Shown: positions 17,173 to 24,864, counted from the first letter of the stretch. The stretch is 64,000 nt of DNA from Candidatus Peregrinibacteria bacterium (GCA_016186205.1 JACPMA010000006.1:1-64000), one strand, 5' to 3'. Notes: generated from the letters alone by a model not told the origin. Translations and numbers: made by a program.

Positions 17173-17337
17173 TTAACCTGCAATAAATCCATTTGGAATT
17201 AAAGTAAAATGTAGACTCTTGTGGTCCTTTCTGTTTTCCACCTTTTTACTGAGCTTAGTTAGAGTTAGATCACTTTCAACAACTTTATCTTTCTTTATAG
17301 CTACCCATTTGCCGGCAAATTTTTTCTCAATTTTCAT
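17173..17337 (-). CDS. Small 54-aa protein of cassette 17
   Basis: 54 residues from ATG at 17337, starting MKIEKKFAGKWVAIKKDKVV. The phrase KFAGKWVAIKxxKVVxSD is like the small DUF5678-type proteins often found just before retropepsin-like genes in CPR and archaea, and a retropepsin remnant does follow here. The match is from memory of the pattern and modest. It is very basic and has no membrane segment. The sequence may be a decayed cassette, since the R boxes of this cassette no longer match. Confidence 0.4.
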   Translation of the reverse strand: MKIEKKFAGKWVAIKKDKVVESDLTLTKLSKKVENRKDHKSLHFTLIPNGFIAG

Positions 17338-17418
17338 ATATGAAAGTTAGACGTCGATATAATACCAAAATGGCTTTTTGTTTCAAGTAAAAACGTCCCG
17401 CACTTTGCGATGTTTGAC

Positions 17419-17687
17419 TTATTTTTTCTTAAAATCATCTTCGTTAAGATTCGCTTGCCGAAGGATAGATCTAAAAGTCCCATAAGGAATTTCTTTACCG
17501 GCTGGAACAATAGCCGTCAAAGTAGGATTGCCCTCTTTGCGAAACTTCATATGGCTTCCTTTTTGAGAGAGCGAGGCCAAAGGCCGAGCGCGAACGAGCG
17601 GGTTTCCCGCGAGAGAGCTTAGAAATAAATAAAGCCCTTGCGTTCAAGGACTTTTGTAATCACTTTCGATGAATGCAGTTTAGGCAT
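17419..17687 (-). pseudogene. hicA toxin gene interrupted by a palindromic insertion (second copy)
   Basis: The gene starts at 17687 inside the hicB stop (MPKLHSSKVITKVLERKGFIYF) and then meets a stop. After 55-57 bases the HicA frame resumes as QKGSHMKFRKEGNPT and continues (VPAGKEIPYGTFRSILRQ) to a stop at 17419-17421. Removing the inserted palindrome at 17565-17619 restores a normal HicA. So a small repeat element has split the toxin gene, while the antitoxin gene beside it is intact. Confidence 0.8.
17565..17619. repeat. Short GC-rich palindromic element inserted in hicA
   Basis: The element contains GGCCAAAGGCC and CGGGTTTCCCG small hairpins. The 8-mer GAGAGAGC occurs at both ends (17565-17572 and 17611-17618), like a duplicated target or repeated border. 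Composition differs sharply from the AT-rich hicA around it. Confidence 0.6.
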
Positions 17688-17898
17688 GTTTCAGCTGCAT
17701 AGAAACTATTTCCGGCCGCTCTACTTTGTTAAATTTTGGAACTTTTGTTTCCTCAAAATATAATTCTAGAGCCTCATCCAGATTCGAAAGTGCCGTTTTT
17801 TTTGTTTTACCAAAACTTGATACATCAACATTAAGACATTGAGAAACATAATATTTCCCTTCCTTCCAGACCACATTTTTAAGTGCAATTTTTGGCAT
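17680..17898 (-). CDS. HicB-like antitoxin (second copy)
   Basis: 72 residues, starting MPKIALKNVVWKEGKYYVSQ and with FGKTKKTALSNLDEALELYF, the short HicB-type fold of a three-stranded sheet and helix. It lacks an obvious DNA-binding tail. The stop codon overlaps the hicA start. The gene lies in the loop of attC-like site 16. It shares little sequence with the first HicB, so the two modules were acquired separately rather than duplicated in place. Confidence 0.65.
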   Translation of the reverse strand: MPKIALKNVVWKEGKYYVSQCLNVDVSSFGKTKKTALSNLDEALELYFEETKVPKFNKVERPEIVSMQLKHA

Positions 17899-18058
17899 AT
17901 ACTAGAGGATTAGAACCTTTCTAGGGATACCGAAATAGAAAAATAAGTCAAATATGGGCGTAGCAACCGTAGGGAGCGGAGCCGCAAAGTGCGTGTTGTG
18001 CGCTGTGGCGGAACAGTCGCCGAAGGCGAACAGAAATTTTGAGGCATTTGTTACTGAT

Positions 18059-19075
18059 TCAGAGATTATTAATAATCTCTCGTCCTATAATTTTAAGAGC
18101 ATCTGCGTTGCATTCATCAGAAGAAAGTCTAATCGAAAAATCTTTTTCAGTTGGTCTAAAAATAAATGTTGCTTCATTATTTTTGGAATAGCTAAAGGAT
18201 TCGCCGTCTGTTTCAGTATATTCAACAATTTTTGCGTCTGGATAAAATTTCAAGTTTTGTGCCACCTGATTTCTATAATCATCGTAGTCATCTGATGAAA
18301 GCTTATATAGAAGTTGAGCTACATGCGTTTCGCCTTTTTCTAAACCGATATCTGGAAATTCCGGACCATTTTCTTTCTTGGTCACGAGATTGCAATAGCG
18401 ATCATTATTGTATTTCTGGTGAGAAAAAACGGATGTGGTAAGACCGCATGTTTTTTGGATAAATTCTGCATTAAGAAGTACCTGACATCGCTCAGATGCC
18501 AGCTTTTTTTGGGGTGTTAATTGAGACGTTACTTTGTCTGTTTTTTCTGCATTGAGAATATCATCTATCGTTTTCCTTTCTTGCCGATTTTGCATACTGG
18601 AATAAATACCACTTGCAATCAAAAGAGCTACAACTAAAACAAATATAATACGATTGTCTCGACCAGGATTTGTACTCGGTAAAGGTATTTTATTGCGAGT
18701 AACGATTAAGAAAGGAACGATGACAATCAAAGCTGTAATAAAAGAAATTCCCAATGCGAATATTAACGAATTGGATGCGAGTGCACCCAATATAATTGGA
18801 AATCTGAACCCCCAAAAAAAGGCGTCCAAAATGATTGTAATATAAAAATTTCGAACAGCATTCCCTTTTAGTTTAAATAAATCTATGGCTGTTTTTTCAT
18901 TCAATAAAAAGAGACCAAATGGAATAATGCTCAATACTGGATTAAAAATAAAAAGGGCCAGTATTTGGGGCAGCATACCTAATCCAATCAATAAAAAAAT
19001 TGTTGCGAATATTTTGAAAGACAACGGCGCAACGACTCTTACTGGAATAGGCTGTTTTTGTTCATTTATATCCAT
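18059..19075 (-). CDS. Membrane protein with C-terminal soluble domain (cassette 16)
   Basis: 338 residues. The N-terminal half has about five membrane helices (residues about 15-165). The C-terminal half (from about 170) is soluble, probably extracytoplasmic, with three or four cysteines (SERCQVLLN, KTCGLTTS, RYCNLV, SDECNAD) that could form disulfides. I do not recognise the family. The cassette ends are inverted repeats sharing the GTTGTRCGC...GGCGGAAC sequence with cassette 13, so both cassettes have related ends but different genes. Confidence 0.5.
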   Translation of the reverse strand: MDINEQKQPIPVRVVAPLSFKIFATIFLLIGLGMLPQILALFIFNPVLSIIPFGLFLLNEKTAIDLFKLKGNAVRNFYITIILDAFFWGFRFPIILGALASNSLIFALGISFITALIVIVPFLIVTRNKIPLPSTNPGRDNRIIFVLVVALLIASGIYSSMQNRQERKTIDDILNAEKTDKVTSQLTPQKKLASERCQVLLNAEFIQKTCGLTTSVFSHQKYNNDRYCNLVTKKENGPEFPDIGLEKGETHVAQLLYKLSSDDYDDYRNQVAQNLKFYPDAKIVEYTETDGESFSYSKNNEATFIFRPTEKDFSIRLSSDECNADALKIIGREIINNL

Positions 19076-19159
19076 AATTATTAAGTTAAATTAAGTGATT
19101 GTAACGTTATTATAGCAAATGTCGTCAAAATTTCTGTTATTCGTTGGTTCCGCCATGGC

Positions 19160-19279
19160 GTACAACGTCCAAGCCTATGCGAAGTTTGCCAGAGGTATAA
19201 TGTGCGCACAAGCGCCTACCTCTGGCAAACTTGGGTGAGGCGAGCGTAGCGAAGCCGAACCGCATAGGCTTTGTTATGT
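19160..19279 (-). repeat. attC-like site 15
   Basis: GTACAAC ... GTTATGT, 120 bp. Arms AAGCCTATGCG / CGCATAGGCTT. First hairpin TTTGCCAGAGG / CCTCTGGCAAA with TATAAT on the 5' side and a nested GCGC-ACAA-GCGC. Confidence 0.85.
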
Positions 19280-19300
19280 GGTGTAATGAAAACAAAGGCC

Positions 19301-19323
19301 GCGATGAGCGGCCTTTAATCTTT
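19301..19323 (-). terminator. Intrinsic terminator of the cassette 15 gene
   Basis: AAAGGCCGC and GCGGCCTTT form a perfect 9-bp stem around a 5-base loop. On the minus strand it is followed by GTTTTC. It lies 20 bases past the stop of the 92-aa gene. Confidence 0.75.
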
Positions 19324-19342
19324 TGGAGATTTATCAAAAAAA

Positions 19343-19621
19343 TTATTTTACAAAAATACCCATGCTCGAAGCTTGTCTGCGTATTTCTTTGCTAACGATA
19401 GCATACATATCTTTTACAGTTTCAGCCTCACCAACATCTTTTGCTCCTCTCGCTTCAATTTCACCTAATAATCTAAAGTTATCTCTATGTGTTGGCAAAA
19501 GTTCTTCTTCGACTCGCCGATATATTCCTCCTTCTACTAAAGTATACCGATCATCAGATGAGAATCTTTCAAGCGCTTCTCCGATAGCTTTCCCTAGAGA
19601 TGGATCCATTGATTCATGCAT
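19343..19621 (-). CDS. Hypothetical 92-aa protein (cassette 15)
   Basis: 92 residues, soluble and mostly helical by eye (SLGKAIGEALERF, RVEEELLPTHRDNFRLLGEI, TVKDMYAIVSKEI). No known domain. It is the only gene of its cassette and has its own intrinsic terminator, the clearest in the array, so it is probably transcribed as a single unit. A Met five codons in is an alternative start. Confidence 0.5.
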   Translation of the reverse strand: MHESMDPSLGKAIGEALERFSSDDRYTLVEGGIYRRVEEELLPTHRDNFRLLGEIEARGAKDVGEAETVKDMYAIVSKEIRRQASSMGIFVK

Positions 19622-19818
19622 AGTTTATGGGTTAAAGGTCTTGAATGATATATCGAATGCCCAATTTTGTATAGTACAAATCTCCAAAAGATTCAAAATG
19701 CCTTAGCATTTTGGTTTTTCATTATTATGCCATATAACGTCCCGCACTTTGCGAAGTTGTTGCGCGGTATAATTTAGCGCGATAGCGCTCAACCGCGCAA
19801 CAATTTGGGCGAGGCATT

Positions 19819-20424
19819 TTAAGAATTGGCGCCCCGTGCAAGTCCTTTAAAAAGAATTTTTTGCATTTTTGAATAATCTTTTTGCATGCCAGCTACACAC
19901 GCTTTAATGTAGTTCATTTTTGTGGTTTTACCATAATCAATCAAGCCGTATCCGAAGTCGACCGCAATCAAATCAAGAAAGAGACGAATTGTTCTACCAT
20001 TACCTTCTCTAAATGGATGAATTGCATTAAACTCGCAATGGATCAGTGAAAGTTTCTTACTGATCACTTTTCTGTTATTTTGTGAAATAGGCAAATTATT
20101 TTTTAAGAGACGATTGAAATCTTGAAGTGATTTCTTGATTTGTGAACTTGCGCAAAAAAGCATATCGTCTTTCGAGATTTCCACAGTGCGTATTTTTCCT
20201 GCCCAAGCATAAAGAATACCAAGAAAATATTTATGAATTTCAAATATAAGTTTTGTGTTGAATTTCAAGTTCCCTTTTTGAAGTAAAGTTAAAAAATGAG
20301 CATACGTATCTTTGAGTAAAAGGGTCTCGAGATCCTCGAGTATTTTTTGATCAGCAATTCCGAGTTTGTTTTTAAGAATTTTCGCTTCGTCGCCCGAAAC
20401 ATTATATCGAGAATGCTCGCCCAT
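19819..20424 (-). CDS. Fic-domain toxin (adenylyltransferase)
   Basis: 201 residues from ATG at 20424; an in-frame ATG at 20448 is possible. The Fic motif HPFREGNGRTIRLFL near residue 133 is complete, with the catalytic His and the ATP-binding NGR. KFNTKLIFEIHKYFLG and YAWAGKIRTVEISK are typical of short Fic toxins that AMPylate a cellular target such as DNA gyrase or topoisomerase IV; the target here is unknown. The start overlaps the antitoxin gene by about 20 bases. The module sits inside an attC-like palindrome. Unlike the two HicA genes, this toxin frame is intact. Confidence 0.85.
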   Translation of the reverse strand: MGEHSRYNVSGDEAKILKNKLGIADQKILEDLETLLLKDTYAHFLTLLQKGNLKFNTKLIFEIHKYFLGILYAWAGKIRTVEISKDDMLFCASSQIKKSLQDFNRLLKNNLPISQNNRKVISKKLSLIHCEFNAIHPFREGNGRTIRLFLDLIAVDFGYGLIDYGKTTKMNYIKACVAGMQKDYSKMQKILFKGLARGANS

Positions 20425-20554
20425 GTTGTTTGAGGATTTTAACGGCAAATGTATTCTTTTTTGCGCGCAATAAACTCATCCCTTCTATTTTAGATGAGGT
20501 TTCAACGGCTTGATTGATTGATTTTCCGTCTATTTGTGCAAGCACTTTTTTCAT
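20402..20554 (-). CDS. Fic antitoxin (class I, VbhA/FicA-like)
   Basis: 50 residues from ATG at 20554 (an ATG at 20560 is also possible). It holds ETSSKIEGMSLLRA, which fits the (S/T)xxxE(G/N) inhibitory motif whose Glu blocks ATP gamma-phosphate binding in the Fic active site. Being a separate small protein just upstream of, and overlapping, the toxin gene makes this a class I Fic system. The frame continues upstream to 20707 but that extension crosses the attC arm and is not protein. Confidence 0.75.
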   Translation of the reverse strand: MKKVLAQIDGKSINQAVETSSKIEGMSLLRAKKNTFAVKILKQHGRAFSI

Positions 20555-20642
20555 AAGCATGATTATTATACCACAACTTAAGACGCCAATTCGAAAAAAT
20601 GCCGAGCCACAAAGTGCGTGTTGTCGGATGTTGGATTTTACG

Positions 20643-21218
20643 TTAATTAATAATTTTAATTCTTTCAAGAATAAGTTCAGTGATAGCGGCGGCCTGCTCT
20701 TCAGCATTATTTAAGCTTTTTAAACTTACTGCATTAATATTGATGATGTAATTTTTGTAACGACTGGTTAAACTGGCCGAGTATTCACTGCTGAGAGTGA
20801 GAGAGATTGTTGTTAAGATATTCTCTTCTCCTAAATTATTATAATTTTCTGTATAAATTTGATCTGTCGGACCGAGTTTCGCGACTTTCTTGTAGAAATT
20901 TTGGAACCTTGCCTTTGCACTATCTTCGCTAGAAAACTCCGTTGCATCTAAGTGAATATAACTTGCTGGATCCTGAAAGTTTTTATTAAGAAGATCTTTA
21001 CTTGGATAAATCCTTGTTGTTGATGCAAAAAGCTCTCCCTCCTTTCGAGATATTTCTTCATTTGATACAAAATGATATTCGGCCAGTTTGAACGATGAAA
21101 GATCATCCTTGGTAATAAATAAAGGATGATTAAACGGGGAAACTACTTCTATATTTTGTGAAGAGCAGGCCGTTCCCAAGACTAGTAGGAAACCTAAAAC
21201 CATCAAGATTTTTTTCAT
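20643..21218 (-). CDS. Predicted lipoprotein (cassette 14)
   Basis: 191 residues from ATG at 21218: MKKILMVLGFLLVLGTACSS, a lipoprotein-type signal with Cys at about residue 18. The mature part is soluble, with a repeated SS/EEx pattern and no known domain. It would be anchored on the outer face of the cytoplasmic membrane. A longer frame to 21263 lacks a better start and crosses the cassette end. Cassette ends match exactly (GTTGTCG / CGACAAC). Confidence 0.6.
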   Translation of the reverse strand: MKKILMVLGFLLVLGTACSSQNIEVVSPFNHPLFITKDDLSSFKLAEYHFVSNEEISRKEGELFASTTRIYPSKDLLNKNFQDPASYIHLDATEFSSEDSAKARFQNFYKKVAKLGPTDQIYTENYNNLGEENILTTISLTLSSEYSASLTSRYKNYIININAVSLKSLNNAEEQAAAITELILERIKIIN

Positions 21219-21247
21219 ACTTTTATTGTAAAGTAAAATCCAATTTC

Positions 21248-21368
21248 CGACAACGTCCCGCACTTTGCGATGTTTGGCGCTGGTACAATTTTAGCACGCA
21301 GTGCTACACCAGCGCCAAATATGGGCGTAGCGACCGCAGGGAGCGGAGCCGCAAAGTGCGTGTTGTAC
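21248..21368 (-). repeat. attC-like site 13
   Basis: CGACAAC ... GTTGTAC, 121 bp. Arms CGCACTTTGCG / CGCAAAGTGCG; first hairpin TTTGGCGCTGG / CCAGCGCCAAA with TACAAT and nested AGCAC-GCA-GTGCT. Confidence 0.9.
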
Positions 21369-21419
21369 GCTGTGGCGGAACCCGCCGAAGGCGAACAGAA
21401 ATTTTGGCGGCATTATAAA

Positions 21420-21767
21420 TTATTTGCAAATACCTTTTACAACTAATCTGTCACCTTTTTCTTCAGTAAATATTTCACAGTTATTTTTGGCTTGCATGGT
21501 TTGCACTACTTTTTGTGCACACGCTTTCTGTTGTACGCTCAATTCTGTCATAAAAAAATTGCCGCTCTCTTTGCCTTGTAAAACTGCTATTAAAGAAAAC
21601 TGCCTGTTAAGTAAGCCGCAATTAACTTGTATTGCATCTCTTATATCCTCCAATTGACCTGCCATCTTACTAAAAGGATGAGTCATTTCTATTCCTTCAT
21701 GCCTTTGGATCTGCGCTACAGGCACACAGGCATTTAATGCTAAAGCTAAAACAAGGCTATGTTTCAT
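21420..21767 (-). CDS. Predicted lipoprotein or secreted protein (cassette 13)
   Basis: 115 residues from ATG at 21767: MKHSLVLALALNACVPVAQ, a signal peptide with a possible lipobox (LNAC). The mature part contains four more cysteines and is unrecognised. Cassette ends form an inverted repeat of about 45 bp that includes GTTGTACGC and GGCGGAAC, shared with cassette 16. Confidence 0.55.
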   Translation of the reverse strand: MKHSLVLALALNACVPVAQIQRHEGIEMTHPFSKMAGQLEDIRDAIQVNCGLLNRQFSLIAVLQGKESGNFFMTELSVQQKACAQKVVQTMQAKNNCEIFTEEKGDRLVVKGICK

Positions 21768-21852
21768 AAGAGTGCATCCTAGTTTATTTAAAGCCAAAAA
21801 TCAAGGGGGTGTTGCCGCCAAAATTTCTGTTATTCGTTGGTTCCGCCATGGC

Positions 21853-21979
21853 GTACAACGTTCGAGAATAGGCGATGTTTGACCGCGGTATAATGTTGCC
21901 CGAAGGGCACACCGCGGTCAAATATGGGTGTAGTGAAGGAGCGAAGCGACTGAACGGAACCGCCTATTCTCTGTTATGT
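21853..21979 (-). repeat. attC-like site 12
   Basis: GTACAAC ... GTTATGT, 127 bp. Arms GAGAATAGGCG / CGCCTATTCTC; first hairpin TTTGACCGCGG / CCGCGGTCAAA with TATAAT and nested GCCC-GAA-GGGC. Confidence 0.9.
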
Positions 21980-22013
21980 GATGTATTTTGGTGGACAGTT
22001 AGTTCTAGAAATT

Positions 22014-22163
22014 TTAGCGTCCGCCATCAATAATTGCCTCGACTCCTTTTCTAACTTCTTCTTCAATGCGACCTCTATCAGGAAGTATCCGTCCACCATC
22101 CTCACCTTTTGGTGCTCTCCACCCATCGGGTGAAGGATAATTTTCAGTTTCTGGATTTATCAT
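22014..22163 (-). CDS. Small 49-aa protein (cassette 12)
   Basis: 49 residues, MINPETENYPSPDGWRAPKG then a helical IEEEVRKGVEAIIDGGR end. It is the only reading frame filling this short cassette. The stop end (GCCTCGAC ... CGCCAT) belongs to the inner part of the cassette inverted repeat, so coding and repeat overlap. No function recognised. Confidence 0.4.
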   Translation of the reverse strand: MINPETENYPSPDGWRAPKGEDGGRILPDRGRIEEEVRKGVEAIIDGGR

Positions 22164-22244
22164 AAAAATATATTAGAAAATAAAAGTCGAGGCAATTATG
22201 GCGATTAAGAATAATAAATGCAAACGAAACCACCAAAATATGTC

Positions 22245-22365
22245 ACATAACGTTCCGCACTTTGCGATGTTTGGCGCTGGTACAATTTTAGCACGCAGTG
22301 CTATACCAGCGCCAAATATGGGCGTAGCGACTGAAAGGAGCGGAGCCGCAAAGTGCGTGTTATGT
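22245..22365 (-). repeat. attC-like site 11
   Basis: ACATAAC ... GTTATGT, 121 bp, near-identical core to sites 13, 10, 6, 3 and 1 (CGCACTTTGCG arms, TTTGGCGCTGG hairpin, TACAAT). Confidence 0.9.
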
Positions 22366-22387
22366 GGTGTAGGAAAATAAGCGAGCG

Positions 22388-22951
22388 TTAGCGAGCTTGG
22401 ATTGTGGCCATTTTTTCTTGAAGTACTTGTTCAACCTGTGTACCAAATCTTTGCAAAAGCTCTGCAATTCCTTTTTCACCATAGTCTCGTAATTTGATTC
22501 GCCCTTCAGACAAACCATAATTTTTTGAATTTGGCAGTGTATGGGTTGCAGACCTCATATCGATAACATCTTGTAAACGTACATCTGCAGAGCTTTTGAT
22601 TCTCTTGATGATGTCTATATATATTTCCCCATCCTGTGCATCCACATCTGGAGCCGTATCTTGAATGTTGATGAAACCAAAAAGCGAAAATCTTGTAGGA
22701 ACTACTACATTTATGAAATCGTCAGATATGCGTGCTTCTCTTACATTTTGTAGCCAACCTCGAAATAGCAAAAACGAAAGACCAAAGGGATCGTCTTCAT
22801 CAGCTCTTATAAACGGCAATGCTCTTCGTATACCAATCGAAAGATAATCTTTGAGAGAGTCTACCGCTACTTTTATATTTGGACGAGGAAATTTGATTGT
22901 ATAACGCTCACCAACAAAAGCAGTTCTGCTTGTTCCTTTTTCGATTTTCAT
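22388..22951 (-). CDS. Hypothetical 187-aa protein (cassette 11)
   Basis: 187 residues, no signal or membrane segment. The start (SRTAFVGERYTIKFPRPN) and the late GRIKLRDYGEKG recall the nucleotide-binding Lys and the DFG-like turn of small kinase-fold proteins, but the similarity is slight and I do not claim kinase activity. The middle is a helical segment with RFSLFGFINIQD. It fills the cassette completely, starting about 90 bases from the next attC-like site. Confidence 0.45.
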   Translation of the reverse strand: MKIEKGTSRTAFVGERYTIKFPRPNIKVAVDSLKDYLSIGIRRALPFIRADEDDPFGLSFLLFRGWLQNVREARISDDFINVVVPTRFSLFGFINIQDTAPDVDAQDGEIYIDIIKRIKSSADVRLQDVIDMRSATHTLPNSKNYGLSEGRIKLRDYGEKGIAELLQRFGTQVEQVLQEKMATIQAR

Positions 22952-23039
22952 AAGGGTAGATTTTCGCTTTTTGCTCGTTTTGTGTCAAGAAAAAATGGCC
23001 ACAGTCCCAAATGCGCAAGCATTTGGTTTTTCCTATGCC

Positions 23040-23172
23040 ACATAACGTTCCGCACTTTGCGATGTTTGGCGCTGGTACAATTTTAGCACGCAGTGCTACA
23101 CCAGCGCCAAATATGGGCGTAGCGACCCTGAGCTTGTCGAAGGGGAGCGGAGCCGCAAAGTGCGTGTTATGT
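23040..23172 (-). repeat. attC-like site 10
   Basis: ACATAAC ... GTTATGT, 133 bp. Standard core, but the second hairpin region holds CCTGAGCTTGTCGAAGG (23127-23143), a short motif known to be very abundant in many bacterial genomes. Confidence 0.9.
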
Positions 23173-23255
23173 GATGTACATTTTTTCCTTTGTTTTCTTG
23201 AAAAGAAAACGCTTTTTAAATGGAATAAGAATTTGATTTTTTCGTTTTTAAATTT

Positions 23256-23570
23256 CTATCTAAGTTTTTGCGCTTGATTACTAGGTAGATCGCTTGGTGG
23301 TGCAAAGCGATTCGGATTAAATTCATGGAATGCACATTGTCTTTGCCACTCACTCACCCCCTCTCTTACAAAGAGTATAGCGCGACCAGCATCATTATCT
23401 CCAACCTCAACTTCTACTGCTGCTCCGCATACACGCTTCACACGATCTTGAAGGTATTCAATTTTACCATCAGGTTGAGCTTCAGGTTTTCCTTGTGTGT
23501 CGGGTTGGCATGCGACAACTTGAAGAACTGTTGCTAGTAACATGGCTGATTTTGTGGGAGCTCCATTCAT
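23256..23570 (-). CDS. Predicted lipoprotein (cassette 10)
   Basis: 104 residues, or 96 from the Met at residue 10. MLLATVLQVVACQPDTQGKP gives a lipobox VVAC with Cys at the mature N-terminus. The mature part has two further cysteines (KRVCGAAVEVEVG, RQCAFHEF) that could pair. Not recognised. The cassette ends belong to the GTACATTTTTTCC-type extended inverted repeats shared with cassettes 5 and 3. Confidence 0.5.
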   Translation of the reverse strand: MNGAPTKSAMLLATVLQVVACQPDTQGKPEAQPDGKIEYLQDRVKRVCGAAVEVEVGDNDAGRAILFVREGVSEWQRQCAFHEFNPNRFAPPSDLPSNQAQKLR

Positions 23571-23704
23571 GATTGTATTTTAATGTCTAAATTTAATTTT
23601 GCAATAGTTGATTCTGGTCGCGCTATACATTGTTCGAAAAAATCAAATTCGTTTCCTGATTTAAAAAGCTATATGCGATAGCCAGAAAGGGAAAAATGTA
23701 TTTC

Positions 23705-23833
23705 ACATAACGTTCCGCACTTTGCGAAGTTGCACAGCGGTATAATATCTTGCCGCCGCACAGGCGGCAAACCGCTGGGCAACTTGGGCGAGCGCTCCGC
23801 TTGCGGAAGCGAGCCGCAAAGTGCGTGTTATGC
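23705..23833 (-). repeat. attC-like site 9
   Basis: ACATAAC ... GTTATGC, 129 bp. Arms CGCACTTTGCG / CGCAAAGTGCG; hairpin GTTGC-CAGCGG type with TATAAT and nested GCCGCC / GGCGGC; small second hairpin GCTCCGCTTGCGGAAGC. Confidence 0.9.
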
Positions 23834-23881
23834 GATGCCGAGAAAAACAAACCTTAATTTCTACAAAAAGCGGAACACAAT

Positions 23882-24133
23882 CTATTCCTCATTTAAACCA
23901 TCTAGAAATTGCGCAAGTTGCTCTCTTCTTATATTCCCATTGTTGTTTGCAATAAAATCCGCGAGCTCGCTGACTCGTCTTTCTCGCGGTGTGGCCACGT
24001 TCATTAATACCCTTGCTTTAACAATGCCTCTTAATGCAGTTGCAATATCACATCGAGCTTCTGCAGCGGCAATTTCTTTGGCTATATCTAGTTCCGTTTT
24101 TGGTTTTAATTCTTCGCTTGGAGCAGTAGCCAT
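23882..24133 (-). CDS. Hypothetical 83-aa helical protein (cassette 9)
   Basis: 83 residues, acidic and alpha-helical (DIAKEIAAAEARCDIATALRG, RVSELADFIANNNG, REQLAQFLDGL). Not recognised. Small size and single-gene cassette would fit an antitoxin or regulator, but there is no partner gene and this is only a guess. Cassette ends match exactly (GTTATGC / GCATAAC) and the inverted repeat extends about 50 bp. Confidence 0.45.
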   Translation of the reverse strand: MATAPSEELKPKTELDIAKEIAAAEARCDIATALRGIVKARVLMNVATPRERRVSELADFIANNNGNIRREQLAQFLDGLNEE

Positions 24134-24240
24134 AGTTAAGTTGATTATTGGTTAAAGGATGAGCATGATTGCGCACTAAAAACAAAAAGTCAATATGTGT
24201 TCCGCTTTTTGGTCTATATTAAAAGGTTTTTCTCGGTTTC

Positions 24241-24357
24241 GCATAACGTTCCAGAATATGCGATGTTTGCCAGCGGTATAATATGCCCGAAGGGCGACCG
24301 CTGGCAAATATGGGTGTAGCGACCAACGGGAGCGAAACCGCATATTCTGTGTTAAGT
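24241..24357 (-). repeat. attC-like site 8
   Basis: GCATAAC ... GTTAAGT, 117 bp. Arms CAGAATATGCG / CGCATATTCTG; hairpin TTTGCCAGCGG / CCGCTGGCAAA with TATAAT and nested GCCC-GAA-GGGC. Confidence 0.9.
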
Positions 24358-24360
24358 GAT

Positions 24361-24864
24361 TTAATTTTTGGGCGTCGGTAGGTAAGAAAGAATATCCTTT
24401 AACGCATCTTCGAGGCTTCCAGTAACATCAACGATATTACCATAATCGAACCGAGAAACGAGCGAATGGACAGCCCGTGCCGCACCTTCACCATGAGTTT
24501 TGTGTCGCTCACTATCTCTTTTTATGCAAAGTTCCAATGGTGCTTTAAGCGTAAAAATGTAGTGCGGCATTTCAATATTTTGGACGAGGTGCTCAATCAC
24601 TTCTTTGTGATAAAAGCAGGCATCAAAAATAACTATCTTGCCGCCTGCGAGTAATTTTTTTACTTCTGGCAGCACAATCTCATTTGCTTTTATGAAATTT
24701 TCCGCAGGAATGCACGGTGCGTCAGGCGGCATTTTATCAAGACCATGTTTTTCGAGCACCTCGTCCATGTGAACGTGCTTTGCCTCCAAAATATGAGCGA
24801 GTTTCTCGGATATTGTTGATTTACCGCTTCCTAACGGGCCTCGAATGATTATGTAGTAACTCAT
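24361..24864 (-). CDS. P-loop kinase-like NTPase (cassette 8)
   Basis: 167 residues. IIIRGPLGSGKSTISEKLA is a Walker A motif; HVHMDEVLEKHGLD follows where small-molecule kinases place their first acidic residue, KIVIFDACFYHKEVIE is Walker B-like, and LELCIKRDSERHKTHG resembles the LID region. The size and order fit the AAA_33 / chloramphenicol phosphotransferase-like kinases. The substrate is unknown; zeta-toxin-like activity cannot be excluded. The gene begins about 30 bases from the cassette start, so its mRNA leader is short or comes from upstream cassettes. Confidence 0.7.
   Translation of the reverse strand: MSYYIIIRGPLGSGKSTISEKLAHILEAKHVHMDEVLEKHGLDKMPPDAPCIPAENFIKANEIVLPEVKKLLAGGKIVIFDACFYHKEVIEHLVQNIEMPHYIFTLKAPLELCIKRDSERHKTHGEGAARAVHSLVSRFDYGNIVDVTGSLEDALKDILSYLPTPKN

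Larger units (their letters stand above)
17388..18001 (-). repeat. attC-like site 16, interrupted by hicAB
   Basis: AAC at 17392-17394 and GTTGTGC at 17995-18001, with arms CGCACTTTGCG / CGCAAAGTGCG. The first hairpin keeps its base (GATGTTTG ... CAAATATGGGCG) but its stem is TTTGACTTATTTTTTC (17413-17428) paired with 17938-17952, and the loop holds a second hicAB module. Confidence 0.75.
19732..20626 (-). repeat. attC-like site 14, interrupted by a fic module
   Basis: ATATAAC (19732-19738) and GTTGTCG (20620-20626), arms CGCACTTTGCG / CACAAAGTGCG. First hairpin is intact with TATAAT. The second hairpin stem (19814-19833 against 20583-20603, about 18 of 21 paired) encloses the whole fic/antitoxin pair. 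Confidence 0.75.

Noticed and set aside
20555-20707. Longer Fic antitoxin starting at 20707
   Set aside because: The extra 50 codons run through the attC arm and the next cassette end, with no protein-like character.
22388-22951. Kinase assignment for the cassette 11 gene
   Set aside because: Only two short stretches resemble kinase motifs and no catalytic loop is visible, so it stays hypothetical.
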